From: an uncultured Gemmatimonadota bacterium
Lineage (GTDB): Bacteria; Gemmatimonadota; Gemmatimonadetes; Gemmatimonadales; Gemmatimonadaceae
Assembly: GCA_946479995.1 (NCBI GenBank)
Contig: CAMLIU010000055.1
Location: 1-7,968 of the forward strand
DNA: 7,968 nt
Reading direction: 5' to 3'
A program made the position numbers and the translations under genes. Shown piece after piece: positions 1-6,531 of this stretch. The notes below the pieces were generated by a model, which did no database searches, was not told the origin of the DNA, and saw only the letters and a program-made list of their open reading frames with translations. The first letter of the stretch is position 1. Each line of letters opens with the position of its first letter.

Positions 1-448
1 GCAGGCGGTCGAGGGGACGGTGGCGCCCGATCCCCATGATCAGCAGGGGCGCGTGATCCTCGCGCGCGAGATCGGTAACGAGGCGGGCCGGATCTCCCGC
101 TACGACGCGAGTCTTCCAGCCGGAGCGTGCACCGGCGGCCTCCCGGACCTCGCGTGCCAGCTCGACGCGACGCTGTTCGTGCCGCTCCAGCTCGTACTCC
201 GGCGGCAGCATCGCCGGCGCCTCGGCCGCGAAATACGTCGGCAGGGGTTCGATGGCGGACATGGCCAGCACGTCGTTGTTCGTCAGCGCCGCAAGGTACC
301 GCGCCGCGCGCAGCACCTTGCTGGACTCGCTCCCGCCCACCGCAGCGATGATGGGACCGGTTGCCCCGGGACGCGTCTCGGGCCCTCCACGCGACGTCGG
401 CTCCGGCGTCGCAGTCGTGCTGTTCTGCGTCATGATCTCGGGTGACAT
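1..448 (-). CDS. Universal stress protein (UspA family), C-terminus cut by window edge
   Basis: This reading frame is open to the left edge, so only the first 149 residues are visible. Residues 32-55 form the usual Usp first strand and helix (PIIAAVGGSESS, then a LRAARYLAAL helix). Residues 113-141 carry the second nucleotide-site half: VVAGDPARLVTDLA, then APLLIMGIGRHR. The glycine-rich G-x2-G-x9-G(S/T) ATP motif begins here, but its last part lies outside the window. Known Usp proteins bind ATP or act as stress-linked dimers in the cytoplasm. About 30 Pro/Thr-rich residues precede the domain. The Asp usually found in the V-D-G-S turn is Gly38 here, so nucleotide binding could be altered. 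The ATG at 448 is chosen because GAGGA lies 7 nt upstream; a second ATG at 433 is possible. It follows the Ca2+ ATPase gene on the same strand after 117 bp, so co-transcription is plausible. A second Usp domain beyond the edge cannot be excluded. Confidence 0.85.
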   Translation of the reverse strand, partial: MSPEIMTQNSTTATPEPTSRGGPETRPGATGPIIAAVGGSESSKVLRAARYLAALTNNDVLAMSAIEPLPTYFAAEAPAMLPPEYELERHEQRRVELAREVREAAGARSGWKTRVVAGDPARLVTDLAREDHAPLLIMGIGRHRPLDRL

Positions 449-455
449 GGTCGTG

Positions 456-460
456 TCCTC
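456..460 (-). promoter_or_regulatory. Ribosome binding site of the Usp gene
   Basis: On the minus strand this reads GAGGA, 7 nt before the ATG at 448. It supports that start over the in-frame ATG five codons further in. Confidence 0.5.
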
Positions 461-565
461 GCGGGAAGCGTGATCGATCGTGGGCGATGTCGACACGAAC
501 GCCGCTGGCGGTGGAACCCGGCGTGCGCTCCCCTTCAGGGTGGACGCCGCGGCAGGCCCCGCCTA

Positions 566-3223
566 TCAGGCGAAGGCGGACAGGGCACCGTACAGCCGAC
601 CGCGGCGCACGAGGCACTTTTCAAGCTCGACCGCCAGGAACACCGCCGACGCGGCGCACACGCACATGAGCAGCTCGGGGAGGGTCAGCGCCGATGTCCG
701 GAAGACGACCTGCATCCACGGGACGTAGAGCGTGCACAGCTGCAGGGCGAAGGTGAGGGCGATGGCGGAGAGGAGCGGCCGGTTGCCGCGAAGTCCGCGG
801 GTGAACAGTGAATCGCGCTCCGATCGGATGGCGAGCAGGTGCGCGAGTTGGGACAGGGTGAGCACGGTGAAGGTCATGCTCTGCCAGTGCGCGTCGCCGG
901 CGCCGAACGACCACCCCTGGACCGTCAGAGCGAGCGCCGTCATGAGGAGTCCGACCCAGAGCGCGTGCTGCCACAGGCCGCGCGCGAAGATGCTCTCGTC
1001 GGGCGGACGTGGTGGACGCTGCATGACGTCACCCTCCGCCGGCTCGGCGGCGAGCGCGAGGCCCGGCAACCCGTCCGTAACGAGGTTCATCCAGAGGATG
1101 TGTACGGGAAGCAGTGGCAGCGGCAGCCCGAGCAGGGGTGCGAGCAGCAGCGTCCAGAGCTCGCCGGAGTTGGTGGCGAGCGTGTAGCGCACGAATCGGC
1201 GGACGTTGTCGTAGATGCGCCTCCCTTCACGAACCGCGGCCACGATGGTGGCGAAGTCGTCGTCGAGCAGCACCATGTCCGACGCCTCGCGGGCGACGTC
1301 GGTCCCGCTCCGACCCATCGCGATCCCGATGTCGGCGCGCTGGAGCGCCGGGGCATCGTTCACGCCGTCGCCCGTCATGGCGACGTACTCCCGCTCCCGC
1401 TGCAGCGCTTCCACGATGCGCAGCTTGTCCGCCGGCGCCACGCGCGCGTAGACGCGGATGTGACGCACGTGCGCCGCGAGCTCGTCGGTGGAGGCGGCAG
1501 CGAGCTTGCCGCCGGACATCACGTCGTCATGCTCCGAAGCGATCCCGAGCTCAAGGGCGATGGAGCGCGCCGTGGCAGGGTGATCTCCGGTGATCATCAC
1601 CACGTGAATGCCGGCCGAGCGGCAGAGGGCCACTGCCTCCCGCGCCCCGGCACGAGGCGCGTCCATGAGCCCCACCAGCCCGAGGAAGGTTTCCCCTGCC
1701 TCCACCTGGTCGAGCGACGGCGGCAAGGAGCGATAACGACGCGTCGCGAAGGCCAGCACGCGCAGTCCCGATGCCGCCATCGCCTCGGCATCGGCGAGCA
1801 CACGCGCCGCCCAAAGTGGCTCGGTACCGTGCGCTCCGAGGCGTGCTTCGCACAGAGGAACGACGCTTTCCGGTGCGCCCTTGGTGTGAACGATGAACCC
1901 GTCTCCGTCGCGATGCACCGTGGTCATGCGGGCGCGTTCGGCAGAGAAGGGAAGCTCCGCCACCCGCGGCATGAGCACCTCGATCAACTCCTTCTCGATC
2001 CCGGCGCGCGCCGCCTCGTCGTACAGTGCCCTTTCGGTCGGATCGCCAAGCAGCACGCCCTGGGCATCGCGCGTGGCGCCGTTGTTGAGCGCCATCCCCT
2101 GCAGCAGGAGGCTGTCCGCCGGAGAGGGCGGGCTCGCGCCCGCGCCACCGTCGCCGGCTCGGACCTCGCGCACGCGCATGCGGCCTTCGGTGAGCGTCCC
2201 GGTCTTGTCCGAGGCGATGTACGTGACGGAACCCAGAGTTTCCACCACGGGCAGGCGCCGCACGAGCGCGTGCTCGCGTGCGAGACGCCGCGCCCCAAGG
2301 GCGAGAGAGACGGTGACGACTGCGGCGAGCGCCTCGGGGATGGCGGCCACCGCCAGGCTCAGCGCCGTCATGAACATCACCTGCGGATCCTCGCCGCGGA
2401 GCAGGCCGGCGACGAATACGATCGCGCACAATGCGAGCACGACCACGGCGAGCTGGCGGCTGAACTGCATCAGCCGCTGCTGCAGCGGTGTCCGCCGCAT
2501 TTCGTCATGCGCCAGGAGCGTCGCGATGCGTCCCAGTTCGGTGCGCATGCCGGTGGCGACCACCACGCCTTCGCCGCGGCCCTGGCTCACGAGAGTGCCC
2601 TTGTACGCCATGTCGAGCCGGTCGCCGAGCGCGTGCACCGACTCGGGGAGCGGAGCTGTCTGCTTGTCCACTGGATGCGACTCGCCAGTGAGTGGCGACT
2701 CGTCCACGCGGAGGCCGACCGCATGGACGAGACGCAGGTCGGCGGGAATCACGTTACCTGCCTCGAGCAGCACCACGTCCCCTGGCACGAGCGCGGCGGC
2801 TGGCATGCTGCGCTCCACGGAATCGCGGCGCACGCGCGCGGCCGGCGCCGCGAGCGACCGCAGCGCGGCGACCGCGTGCTCGGCGCGCAGCTCCTGCGCG
2901 AAGCCGAGCGCAGCGTCCAGCACCACGATCACAAGGATGGCCACCAGGTCCACCACTTCACCCACCAGCGCGGCCAGCACCGCCGCCGCGAGCAGTACCA
3001 CCACGATCACGTCGGTGAACTGCGAGACGAGCATGCGCAGTGGACTCCGGCGACCAGGCTCCTCGAGGGCGTTCGGCCCGGAATCCTGCAGCCGGCGCAG
3101 TGCCTCGACGGCTGTCAGGCCAGTCGCGGCATTCGATCCGAGCATGCGAAGGACGGCGTCGGCGTCCAGCGCATGCCACACCGGCTCGCGGTGCTGCAGC
3201 GATGTCACAGCGGGGATCGTCAT
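566..3223 (-). CDS. P2A-type Ca2+-transporting P-type ATPase
   Basis: This 885-residue protein has full family length and every catalytic motif. They are TGES (179-182, actuator), PEAL in M4 (296-299), DKTGT with phosphorylated Asp339, KGAPE (448-452, nucleotide domain), TGD (545-547) and TGDGVNDAPAL (617-627, hinge). An N-terminal cation-ATPase domain (about 15-60) and ten membrane helices are visible, M1-M2 about 65-107, M3-M4 about 256-311, M5-M10 about 675-868. Residues matching SERCA calcium ligands are Glu297 (M4), Asn685 and Glu688 (M5), and Asn713, Thr716 and Asp717 (M6, NLVTDGLP). At the SERCA Glu908 position in M8 there is Gln792, as in PMCA pumps. The expected role is ATP-driven Ca2+ export across the inner membrane; Mn2+ or another divalent ion is less likely. 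The ATG at 3223 is the first in frame that keeps the whole N-domain, but it lacks a clear Shine-Dalgarno. The gene is divergent from the HdeD-like gene and upstream of the Usp gene. Confidence 0.93.
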   Translation of the reverse strand: MTIPAVTSLQHREPVWHALDADAVLRMLGSNAATGLTAVEALRRLQDSGPNALEEPGRRSPLRMLVSQFTDVIVVVLLAAAVLAALVGEVVDLVAILVIVVLDAALGFAQELRAEHAVAALRSLAAPAARVRRDSVERSMPAAALVPGDVVLLEAGNVIPADLRLVHAVGLRVDESPLTGESHPVDKQTAPLPESVHALGDRLDMAYKGTLVSQGRGEGVVVATGMRTELGRIATLLAHDEMRRTPLQQRLMQFSRQLAVVVLALCAIVFVAGLLRGEDPQVMFMTALSLAVAAIPEALAAVVTVSLALGARRLAREHALVRRLPVVETLGSVTYIASDKTGTLTEGRMRVREVRAGDGGAGASPPSPADSLLLQGMALNNGATRDAQGVLLGDPTERALYDEAARAGIEKELIEVLMPRVAELPFSAERARMTTVHRDGDGFIVHTKGAPESVVPLCEARLGAHGTEPLWAARVLADAEAMAASGLRVLAFATRRYRSLPPSLDQVEAGETFLGLVGLMDAPRAGAREAVALCRSAGIHVVMITGDHPATARSIALELGIASEHDDVMSGGKLAAASTDELAAHVRHIRVYARVAPADKLRIVEALQREREYVAMTGDGVNDAPALQRADIGIAMGRSGTDVAREASDMVLLDDDFATIVAAVREGRRIYDNVRRFVRYTLATNSGELWTLLLAPLLGLPLPLLPVHILWMNLVTDGLPGLALAAEPAEGDVMQRPPRPPDESIFARGLWQHALWVGLLMTALALTVQGWSFGAGDAHWQSMTFTVLTLSQLAHLLAIRSERDSLFTRGLRGNRPLLSAIALTFALQLCTLYVPWMQVVFRTSALTLPELLMCVCAASAVFLAVELEKCLVRRGRLYGALSAFA

Positions 3224-3336
3224 GCCGGTGAAGGTGGCCCTGGCATCACGCGCGCCTGTCAGGGGATGGCTGACACCGGCGTGCGGACGTGAATCGTAGC
3301 CTCGTATCAGCGCAGGCGACGAGAGGAGGAAACCAG
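3224..3336. promoter_or_regulatory. Divergent promoter region with nested inverted repeats
   Basis: This 113-bp gap separates the divergently read ATPase (minus) and HdeD-like gene (plus), so promoters for both should lie here. TGTCAG (3257-3262) and CTGACA (3270-3275) are perfect 6-bp inverted arms around 7 bp. GCCGGTG (3224-3230) and CACCGGC (3274-3280) are perfect 7-bp arms 43 bp apart. CTGACA resembles a -35 box for the plus strand, with a poor -10 (AATCGT, 3292-3297). TACGAT on the minus strand (3298-3293) is a weak -10 for the ATPase. The promoter assignments are guesses; the repeats are seen directly. Confidence 0.4.
3324..3329 (+). promoter_or_regulatory. Strong Shine-Dalgarno deciding the start at 3337
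   Basis: A perfect AGGAGG lies 7 nt before ATG 3337. It selects this start over the in-frame ATG at 3289, which would put the site inside the coding region. Confidence 0.8.
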
Positions 3337-3948
3337 ATGCGCGAGAGCTTCACGCCACCGCTGGCGGCCATTCCACGTCGCGAAGGAGCGCTGGCACTGA
3401 CGCTCCGCGCGCTGCTGGTGGCGCGGGCCGCGTGGAACGTGGCCTTCGCCGTCTATCTGCTCGGGGGGCGCGAGGGAACGGTCGCGACGCTGATCGTGGC
3501 CTTCGTCCGCTTCGCGTACGTTGACGCGCTGCTCGCCCTCGCCACGGCCGGCGCCTGGCTCGCGTTCTGCCCCCGGCGGCTGCTCTGGCTGTCGCCGTCG
3601 ATCGACGCCGCGACGCGCGGAGCCCTGGTCGGAATCGTCGCGCTCGGACCGGGACTGGTGGACGTCCCCGTCACCGCCATTCTCTACCTCGGGCTGCTGG
3701 CCACCTTCGCCGTCGTGGACGGAGCACTCGACATCGGCGAAGGCTTGAGCCTGGACCACGACCTCGGCCACCGAAGCGGCTGGCGTTCGCTCGCGGTGAG
3801 CGGGACGGCTGCCATGGCAACGGGCGTGGTCATGTTCGTTGCCGACCCGGGTCCGGATCCGCTGCGAGTGATGCTCGTCTTCCTGAGCGTGGCCCACGGC
3901 GCCGCGGGGCTGTCCAGTGCGCGCCACGTGTCCACGCTCACGAAATGA
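3337..3948 (+). CDS. HdeD/DUF308-like integral membrane protein
   Basis: This 203-residue protein is mostly hydrophobic, with about six membrane helices in three two-helix units: roughly residues 22-65, 90-135 and 148-195. The first two units end in a YVDALLALA or VVDGALDI type segment. HdeD/DUF308 proteins have this architecture and a similar repeat signature (small-residue helix, then an aromatic-rich helix ending near Asp-Gly). HdeD of Escherichia coli belongs to the acid-resistance island, but most relatives have no assigned function. Assignment rests on pattern only. The start at 3337 is set by an AGGAGG box. The stop TGA overlaps the next gene's ATG (ATGA, 3945-3948), so the two are probably translationally coupled. 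It diverges from the Ca2+ ATPase across a 113-bp gap, which may mean shared control. It could instead be an unrelated small membrane protein. Confidence 0.7.
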   Translation: MRESFTPPLAAIPRREGALALTLRALLVARAAWNVAFAVYLLGGREGTVATLIVAFVRFAYVDALLALATAGAWLAFCPRRLLWLSPSIDAATRGALVGIVALGPGLVDVPVTAILYLGLLATFAVVDGALDIGEGLSLDHDLGHRSGWRSLAVSGTAAMATGVVMFVADPGPDPLRVMLVFLSVAHGAAGLSSARHVSTLTK

Positions 3949-4634
3949 GGCGTCGATTCGTCCGGCGAGGACTCCTGCTCGCACTCTGGTCGTGCGCGTC
4001 GTGCACGCGTGAGGAGGGGCGAGTGCAGGAGAGCACACTCGCGACGGCGCACCCGACTGACGAGCGCGTCGCTCCTTCCGCGGAGCGCCCCATGGCCACG
4101 CGGAGCGAAGCGCAGCCGTACCTGGACAGTGCCGCGGTGCTGCTCGCCCGCGGCGACACGAATGCCGCCGTCGTTCTGCTGCAGCGGGCGGCCGCCAGGG
4201 TGGAAGCGTCGGCGGGTGAGCCGCGCGGAGCGTCGAGTGACGCACTGGCTTCGATGGGCGACAGCATCGATCGCATCGCCGGCGCGCTGGCGCGGGGAGA
4301 GCGGCTTGGCGCGTCGGCTCTTCCCCGCATTTCCGCCATGCTGAATCTGGCCGAGGCCGACCGGCATCTGGCGCTCGCCTCGGTGGCGTGCTCCACCCGG
4401 AGCCGGGAGTCCCTCTACGACGAGCTGACGATGGCCGCCGATCACACGGAACGCGCGCTGAGCGACGAAGGCTGCACCCGTTCCGCTCCGACGCGCCGTG
4501 CGATCGCAGAGGTGCGCCAGGCCGCCGCACCCCTGGCGACCGACTGCGCCCGGGAGCTGGGTGCCCTGGACGACGCGATCTCCATCCTGCGGCTCGAAAT
4601 TGCGCGGGTGCGTCGCACCCTGCAGTCTCAGTAA
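3945..4634 (+). CDS. Helical exported (lipo)protein of unknown function
   Basis: I do not recognise a family for this 229-residue protein. The N-terminus is basic (MRRRFVRR), then hydrophobic (GLLLALWS), then CASC with Cys20, a possible but imperfect lipobox. RRRFVR also resembles a weak Tat motif. Residues 21-50 look like a flexible, Pro/Thr-containing linker. The rest is predicted all-helical: 51-90 forms a TPR-like helical pair (YLDSAAVLLARGDTNAA), followed by four or five amphipathic helices to 226. Cys149, Cys177 and Cys201 could form a disulfide outside the cytoplasm. The start at 3945 overlaps the preceding stop (ATGA), which together with the signal sequence favours it over ATG 4092. 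The gene ends in tandem stops TAA TAG (4632-4637) and overlaps the last 7 bp of the convergent lipoprotein gene. A membrane-anchored partner of the upstream membrane protein is possible but unproven. Confidence 0.75.
   Translation: MRRRFVRRGLLLALWSCASCTREEGRVQESTLATAHPTDERVAPSAERPMATRSEAQPYLDSAAVLLARGDTNAAVVLLQRAAARVEASAGEPRGASSDALASMGDSIDRIAGALARGERLGASALPRISAMLNLAEADRHLALASVACSTRSRESLYDELTMAADHTERALSDEGCTRSAPTRRAIAEVRQAAAPLATDCARELGALDDAISILRLEIARVRRTLQSQ
4606..4620 (-). terminator. Possible 3' hairpin of the minus-strand five-gene unit
   Basis: GGGTGC and GCACCC form a perfect 6-bp stem with a 3-nt loop, starting 7 nt after the minus-strand stop at 4628. On the minus strand a short AATTT follows about 5 nt later, so it is at best a weak intrinsic terminator. 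The same bases code for the end of the convergent gene. Confidence 0.25.
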
Positions 4635-5443
4635 TAGCTGTACGTGGACTGCGTCTGTACGTGCTGCCCCGCGTCGGGGCCACTGGTCCAGGCGAGATCG
4701 CCCACCTTCGTCAGCGGCCGGTTCCTGTCGTCGTAGGTGTAGGTGTAGTTCACCGAATAGTCGGACGCGCCGCCGGTGAACGTCTCCCGTGCCGGGTTTC
4801 CGCGCTGGAGAGTCACGTCAGGAAGCAGGATCAGCGGCTCGCCGAAGTCGGGGCGGAGCAGGGTGAATCCATCCACGTTGAGCTTGTCGTCGTACTGCTC
4901 GAAGTGGTCGGTCGTCGTGCTCTGCGCCTGATGACCCGCGATCTCCGGCCGAAGGTCCACGAGATCCTTCAGGTTGCCGGTGGCGTCATACGACAAGGTG
5001 AGGGTCCGGTCGACGACGAGATTGCCATCGACTTTCACCTTGCGCTCCGCCTTCACGAGTCGCGCGCCCTCGTACGAGAAGGTCGTAATGGAGACGACCT
5101 GGCCCTTGTCGTCCACCTGGTTCACCGTGCCCACCCGTCCGGCGTCGTCGTAGTGGTACAGCAGGGTGTCGCGGCTCCCCACCGTGCTCACGAGCTTCTG
5201 GATCCGATCCCCCGTCCAGATCACGTCGTACGCGCGGGCGTCCGACGCAATGCTGGCGCGGCGGACGCGATAGGCCGCGTCGTACTCGAAATGGTAGTAC
5301 GGCGACGGGAGGTTTGGGATGACGATGTCCTTCACCAGCGCCGCGGGGGGAACGATCGGATCGGGGTCGGTGATGCTCGCGTCGTCGCTGCAGGCGGCGA
5401 GGGCGAGCACACAGCCCAGGATCAGGAGGGAAGCGCGGCGCAC
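4628..5443 (-). CDS. YD-repeat lipoprotein (DUF4595-like)
   Basis: This 271-residue protein begins with a lipoprotein signal: MRRASLL, a hydrophobic core and lipobox LAAC with Cys18. The mature part is beta-rich and carries recurring YD-type units with the pattern aromatic-x-Tyr-Asp-x3-Arg/Asn. They lie near residues 50-63, 96-107 (YHYDDAGRV), 122-134 (FSYEGARLV), 150-161 (LSYDATGNL), 181-190 (FEQYDDKLN) and 234-247 (YTYDDRNRP). Such units occur in Rhs-like wrapping proteins and in DUF4595 lipoproteins of unknown function. At this size it is not a toxin-cage Rhs protein. The start is GTG at 5443, needed for the signal peptide, with no good Shine-Dalgarno; it lies 6 nt after the Rieske lipoprotein stop, so translational coupling is likely. 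It is the last gene of the minus-strand unit and overlaps the convergent gene by 7 bp. Its role with the redox genes is unknown. Confidence 0.8.
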   Translation of the reverse strand: MRRASLLILGCVLALAACSDDASITDPDPIVPPAALVKDIVIPNLPSPYYHFEYDAAYRVRRASIASDARAYDVIWTGDRIQKLVSTVGSRDTLLYHYDDAGRVGTVNQVDDKGQVVSITTFSYEGARLVKAERKVKVDGNLVVDRTLTLSYDATGNLKDLVDLRPEIAGHQAQSTTTDHFEQYDDKLNVDGFTLLRPDFGEPLILLPDVTLQRGNPARETFTGGASDYSVNYTYTYDDRNRPLTKVGDLAWTSGPDAGQHVQTQSTYSYY

Positions 5444-5449
5444 GGGAGA

Positions 5450-5926
5450 TTAGCCGATGGTGAGGGTACCGGTCGTCGAGTCGAACGTCGTGGGATAGGA
5501 ACGCAATTTACTCGTGCGCTGTCCTCCCACCCATGTGCCGGTCTCGGTGAATTGCGCGCCGTGGTTGGGGCAGAGGAATCCATTCCCCGTGAAGTTGACG
5601 ACGCTCCCCTGGTGCGGACAGATGCGGGACAGGGCGAGGTACGTGGACGCATCCGTGCGCACGATGGCAAGCGGACTGCCGGAGATGTTGACCAGCGCCA
5701 CGCCGCCCACATTGGCCAGGGCGGGATAGTCGCTGACCTTGATGCTGGCGCTGCCGTTCAGGGTCGGGGCGGTGACGCTTCCGCCGGCGCCGCAGGCCGC
5801 GAGCGCCGCTGCAGCGGCGAGGATCGCGCTCTGCGCAAGAAAAGTGCGACGCCCGATGCCTTCCGAGGGCACTGCGCCGTCACGCGTGCCACATCCCGGG
5901 CACGGGCGGGGTCCGTCCTGCTGCAT
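5450..5926 (-). CDS. Tat-exported Rieske [2Fe-2S] lipoprotein
   Basis: This 158-residue protein has a twin-arginine signal (GRRTFLAQSA, Arg26-Arg27), an Ala-rich core and a lipobox LAAC with Cys45, so it should be exported folded and lipid-anchored outside the inner membrane. The Rieske cluster ligands are Cys103, His105, Cys119 and His122 (CPH, 13 residues, CPNH). The two disulfide cysteines of bc1 Rieske proteins are absent (Ser108, Asn121). The Ser and Tyr that hydrogen-bond the cluster are Ala124 and Phe126, which predicts a lower redox potential. A CPGC motif (Cys9, Cys12) precedes the Tat motif. The ATG at 5926 is chosen for an AGGAG 8 nt upstream; the frame stays open further upstream only across the preceding gene, without a signal peptide. 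It lies 38 bp after the other Rieske gene and 6 bp before the YD lipoprotein. An electron-carrier role is expected; the partner is unknown. Confidence 0.92.
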   Translation of the reverse strand: MQQDGPRPCPGCGTRDGAVPSEGIGRRTFLAQSAILAAAAALAACGAGGSVTAPTLNGSASIKVSDYPALANVGGVALVNISGSPLAIVRTDASTYLALSRICPHQGSVVNFTGNGFLCPNHGAQFTETGTWVGGQRTSKLRSYPTTFDSTTGTLTIG

Positions 5927-5934
5927 GTGAATGT

Positions 5935-5939
5935 CTCCT
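5935..5939 (-). promoter_or_regulatory. Ribosome binding site of the Rieske lipoprotein gene
   Basis: On the minus strand this reads AGGAG, 8 nt before the ATG at 5926. It confirms the short start rather than the long open frame reaching back to 6481. Confidence 0.65.
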
Positions 5940-5964
5940 GCTGAGGTGCGCCGTCTCCCCGGCG

Positions 5965-6531
5965 TCAGGCCGTCACGAACGCTGCGGCCCACGCCGCGGA
6001 ATCCTCGTCCTGGCGGAACATCGTGTCTACGTCCACGATCAGCTCGTTGCCGCTCTTCCGGATCGGCAGACGGTCCATGTTGCGGGTGGCACGACCGCTG
6101 ATGAAGGTGCCGTCCTCCCGGTATCGGGAGTGGTGCTTCGGGCACTGGAACTGATGATCGTCGCCGTCCCAGCGCAGCGCGGTGTTCTGGTGCGGGCAGG
6201 AGAGGGAGAAGGCGTAGATCTTCCCGTTCGCTCGCGCGATGATCGCCGAATTGTCGCGATCGATGGACACACCATCGCTCGTGGGAACGGGATAGTGCTT
6301 CTCGGATTTCGTGCCGTCGCCGGTCGCGGCGAGCGCGCTGATCGATCGGATGGGCATCGCCGCGGCAGCACTGCTGCCAAGTCCTACGAGACCGAGCGAG
6401 GCCATCGCCATCCCCGCCGCACGGAGGAAGGCGCGCCGTTCGATCGCGGCTGGTGCCTGCACGGCATCGTGCAGTGGGCATCCGGTGCAGTCGTCAGCGC
6501 CCGTGGAAGGGTCCGGCGTGCTGTGGGTCAT
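5965..6531 (-). CDS. Tat-exported Rieske [2Fe-2S] protein
   Basis: This 188-residue protein has a twin-arginine signal (ERRAFLRAAG, Arg32-Arg33), a hydrophobic core and a likely AAA cleavage site near residue 58. The mature Rieske domain holds Cys112, His114, Cys130 and His133 (CPH, 15 residues, CPKH), followed by the usual DGTFISG and strand residues to about 170. It lacks the bc1-type disulfide cysteines (Thr117, Lys132), and the usual Gly after the second His is His134. Ser135 and Tyr137 keep the hydrogen-bonding positions of bc1 Rieske proteins, unlike its neighbour. A CTGC motif (Cys15, Cys18) precedes the Tat motif. If the signal is uncleaved, the protein would be anchored like a bc1 Rieske subunit. 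The ATG at 6531 lies in a 15-bp inverted repeat and has no clear Shine-Dalgarno. It follows the four-helix membrane protein gene by 43 bp. Oxygenase ferredoxins are less likely, since those are not exported. Confidence 0.92.
   Translation of the reverse strand: MTHSTPDPSTGADDCTGCPLHDAVQAPAAIERRAFLRAAGMAMASLGLVGLGSSAAAAMPIRSISALAATGDGTKSEKHYPVPTSDGVSIDRDNSAIIARANGKIYAFSLSCPHQNTALRWDGDDHQFQCPKHHSRYREDGTFISGRATRNMDRLPIRKSGNELIVDVDTMFRQDEDSAAWAAAFVTA

Noticed and set aside
471..482. GATCGATC palindrome in the ATPase-Usp gap
   Set aside because: Short simple alternating tetranucleotide, and no promoter-like context.
839..3292. 817-codon open frame on the plus strand opposite the Ca2+ ATPase
   Set aside because: It is rich in His, Arg and Glu with no domain or repeat structure, and lies fully antisense to a gene with all P-type ATPase motifs. 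Long antisense frames are expected at this GC content.
1893..3299. 468-codon plus-strand frame, Ser/Arg/Thr-rich
   Set aside because: Low-complexity composition typical of a shadow frame; antisense to the ATPase.
3307..4683. 458-codon minus-strand frame opposite the HdeD-like and lipoprotein genes
   Set aside because: Arg/Pro/Ala-rich without signal, helices or motifs; the plus-strand genes have an AGGAGG box, an ATGA overlap and membrane segments.
4628..5443. Rhs/polymorphic toxin protein
   Set aside because: It has YD-like units but is only 271 residues long, with a lipobox, no conserved Rhs core and no toxin tip or immunity gene beside it.
4388..5944. 518-codon plus-strand frame opposite the YD lipoprotein and Rieske lipoprotein
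   Set aside because: No recognisable domain, and antisense to two genes with clear signals and cluster motifs.
5927..6481. N-terminal extension of the Rieske lipoprotein frame
   Set aside because: It overlaps the other Rieske gene in a different frame, is Arg-rich, and would bury the Tat signal; AGGAG before ATG 5926 fixes the start.
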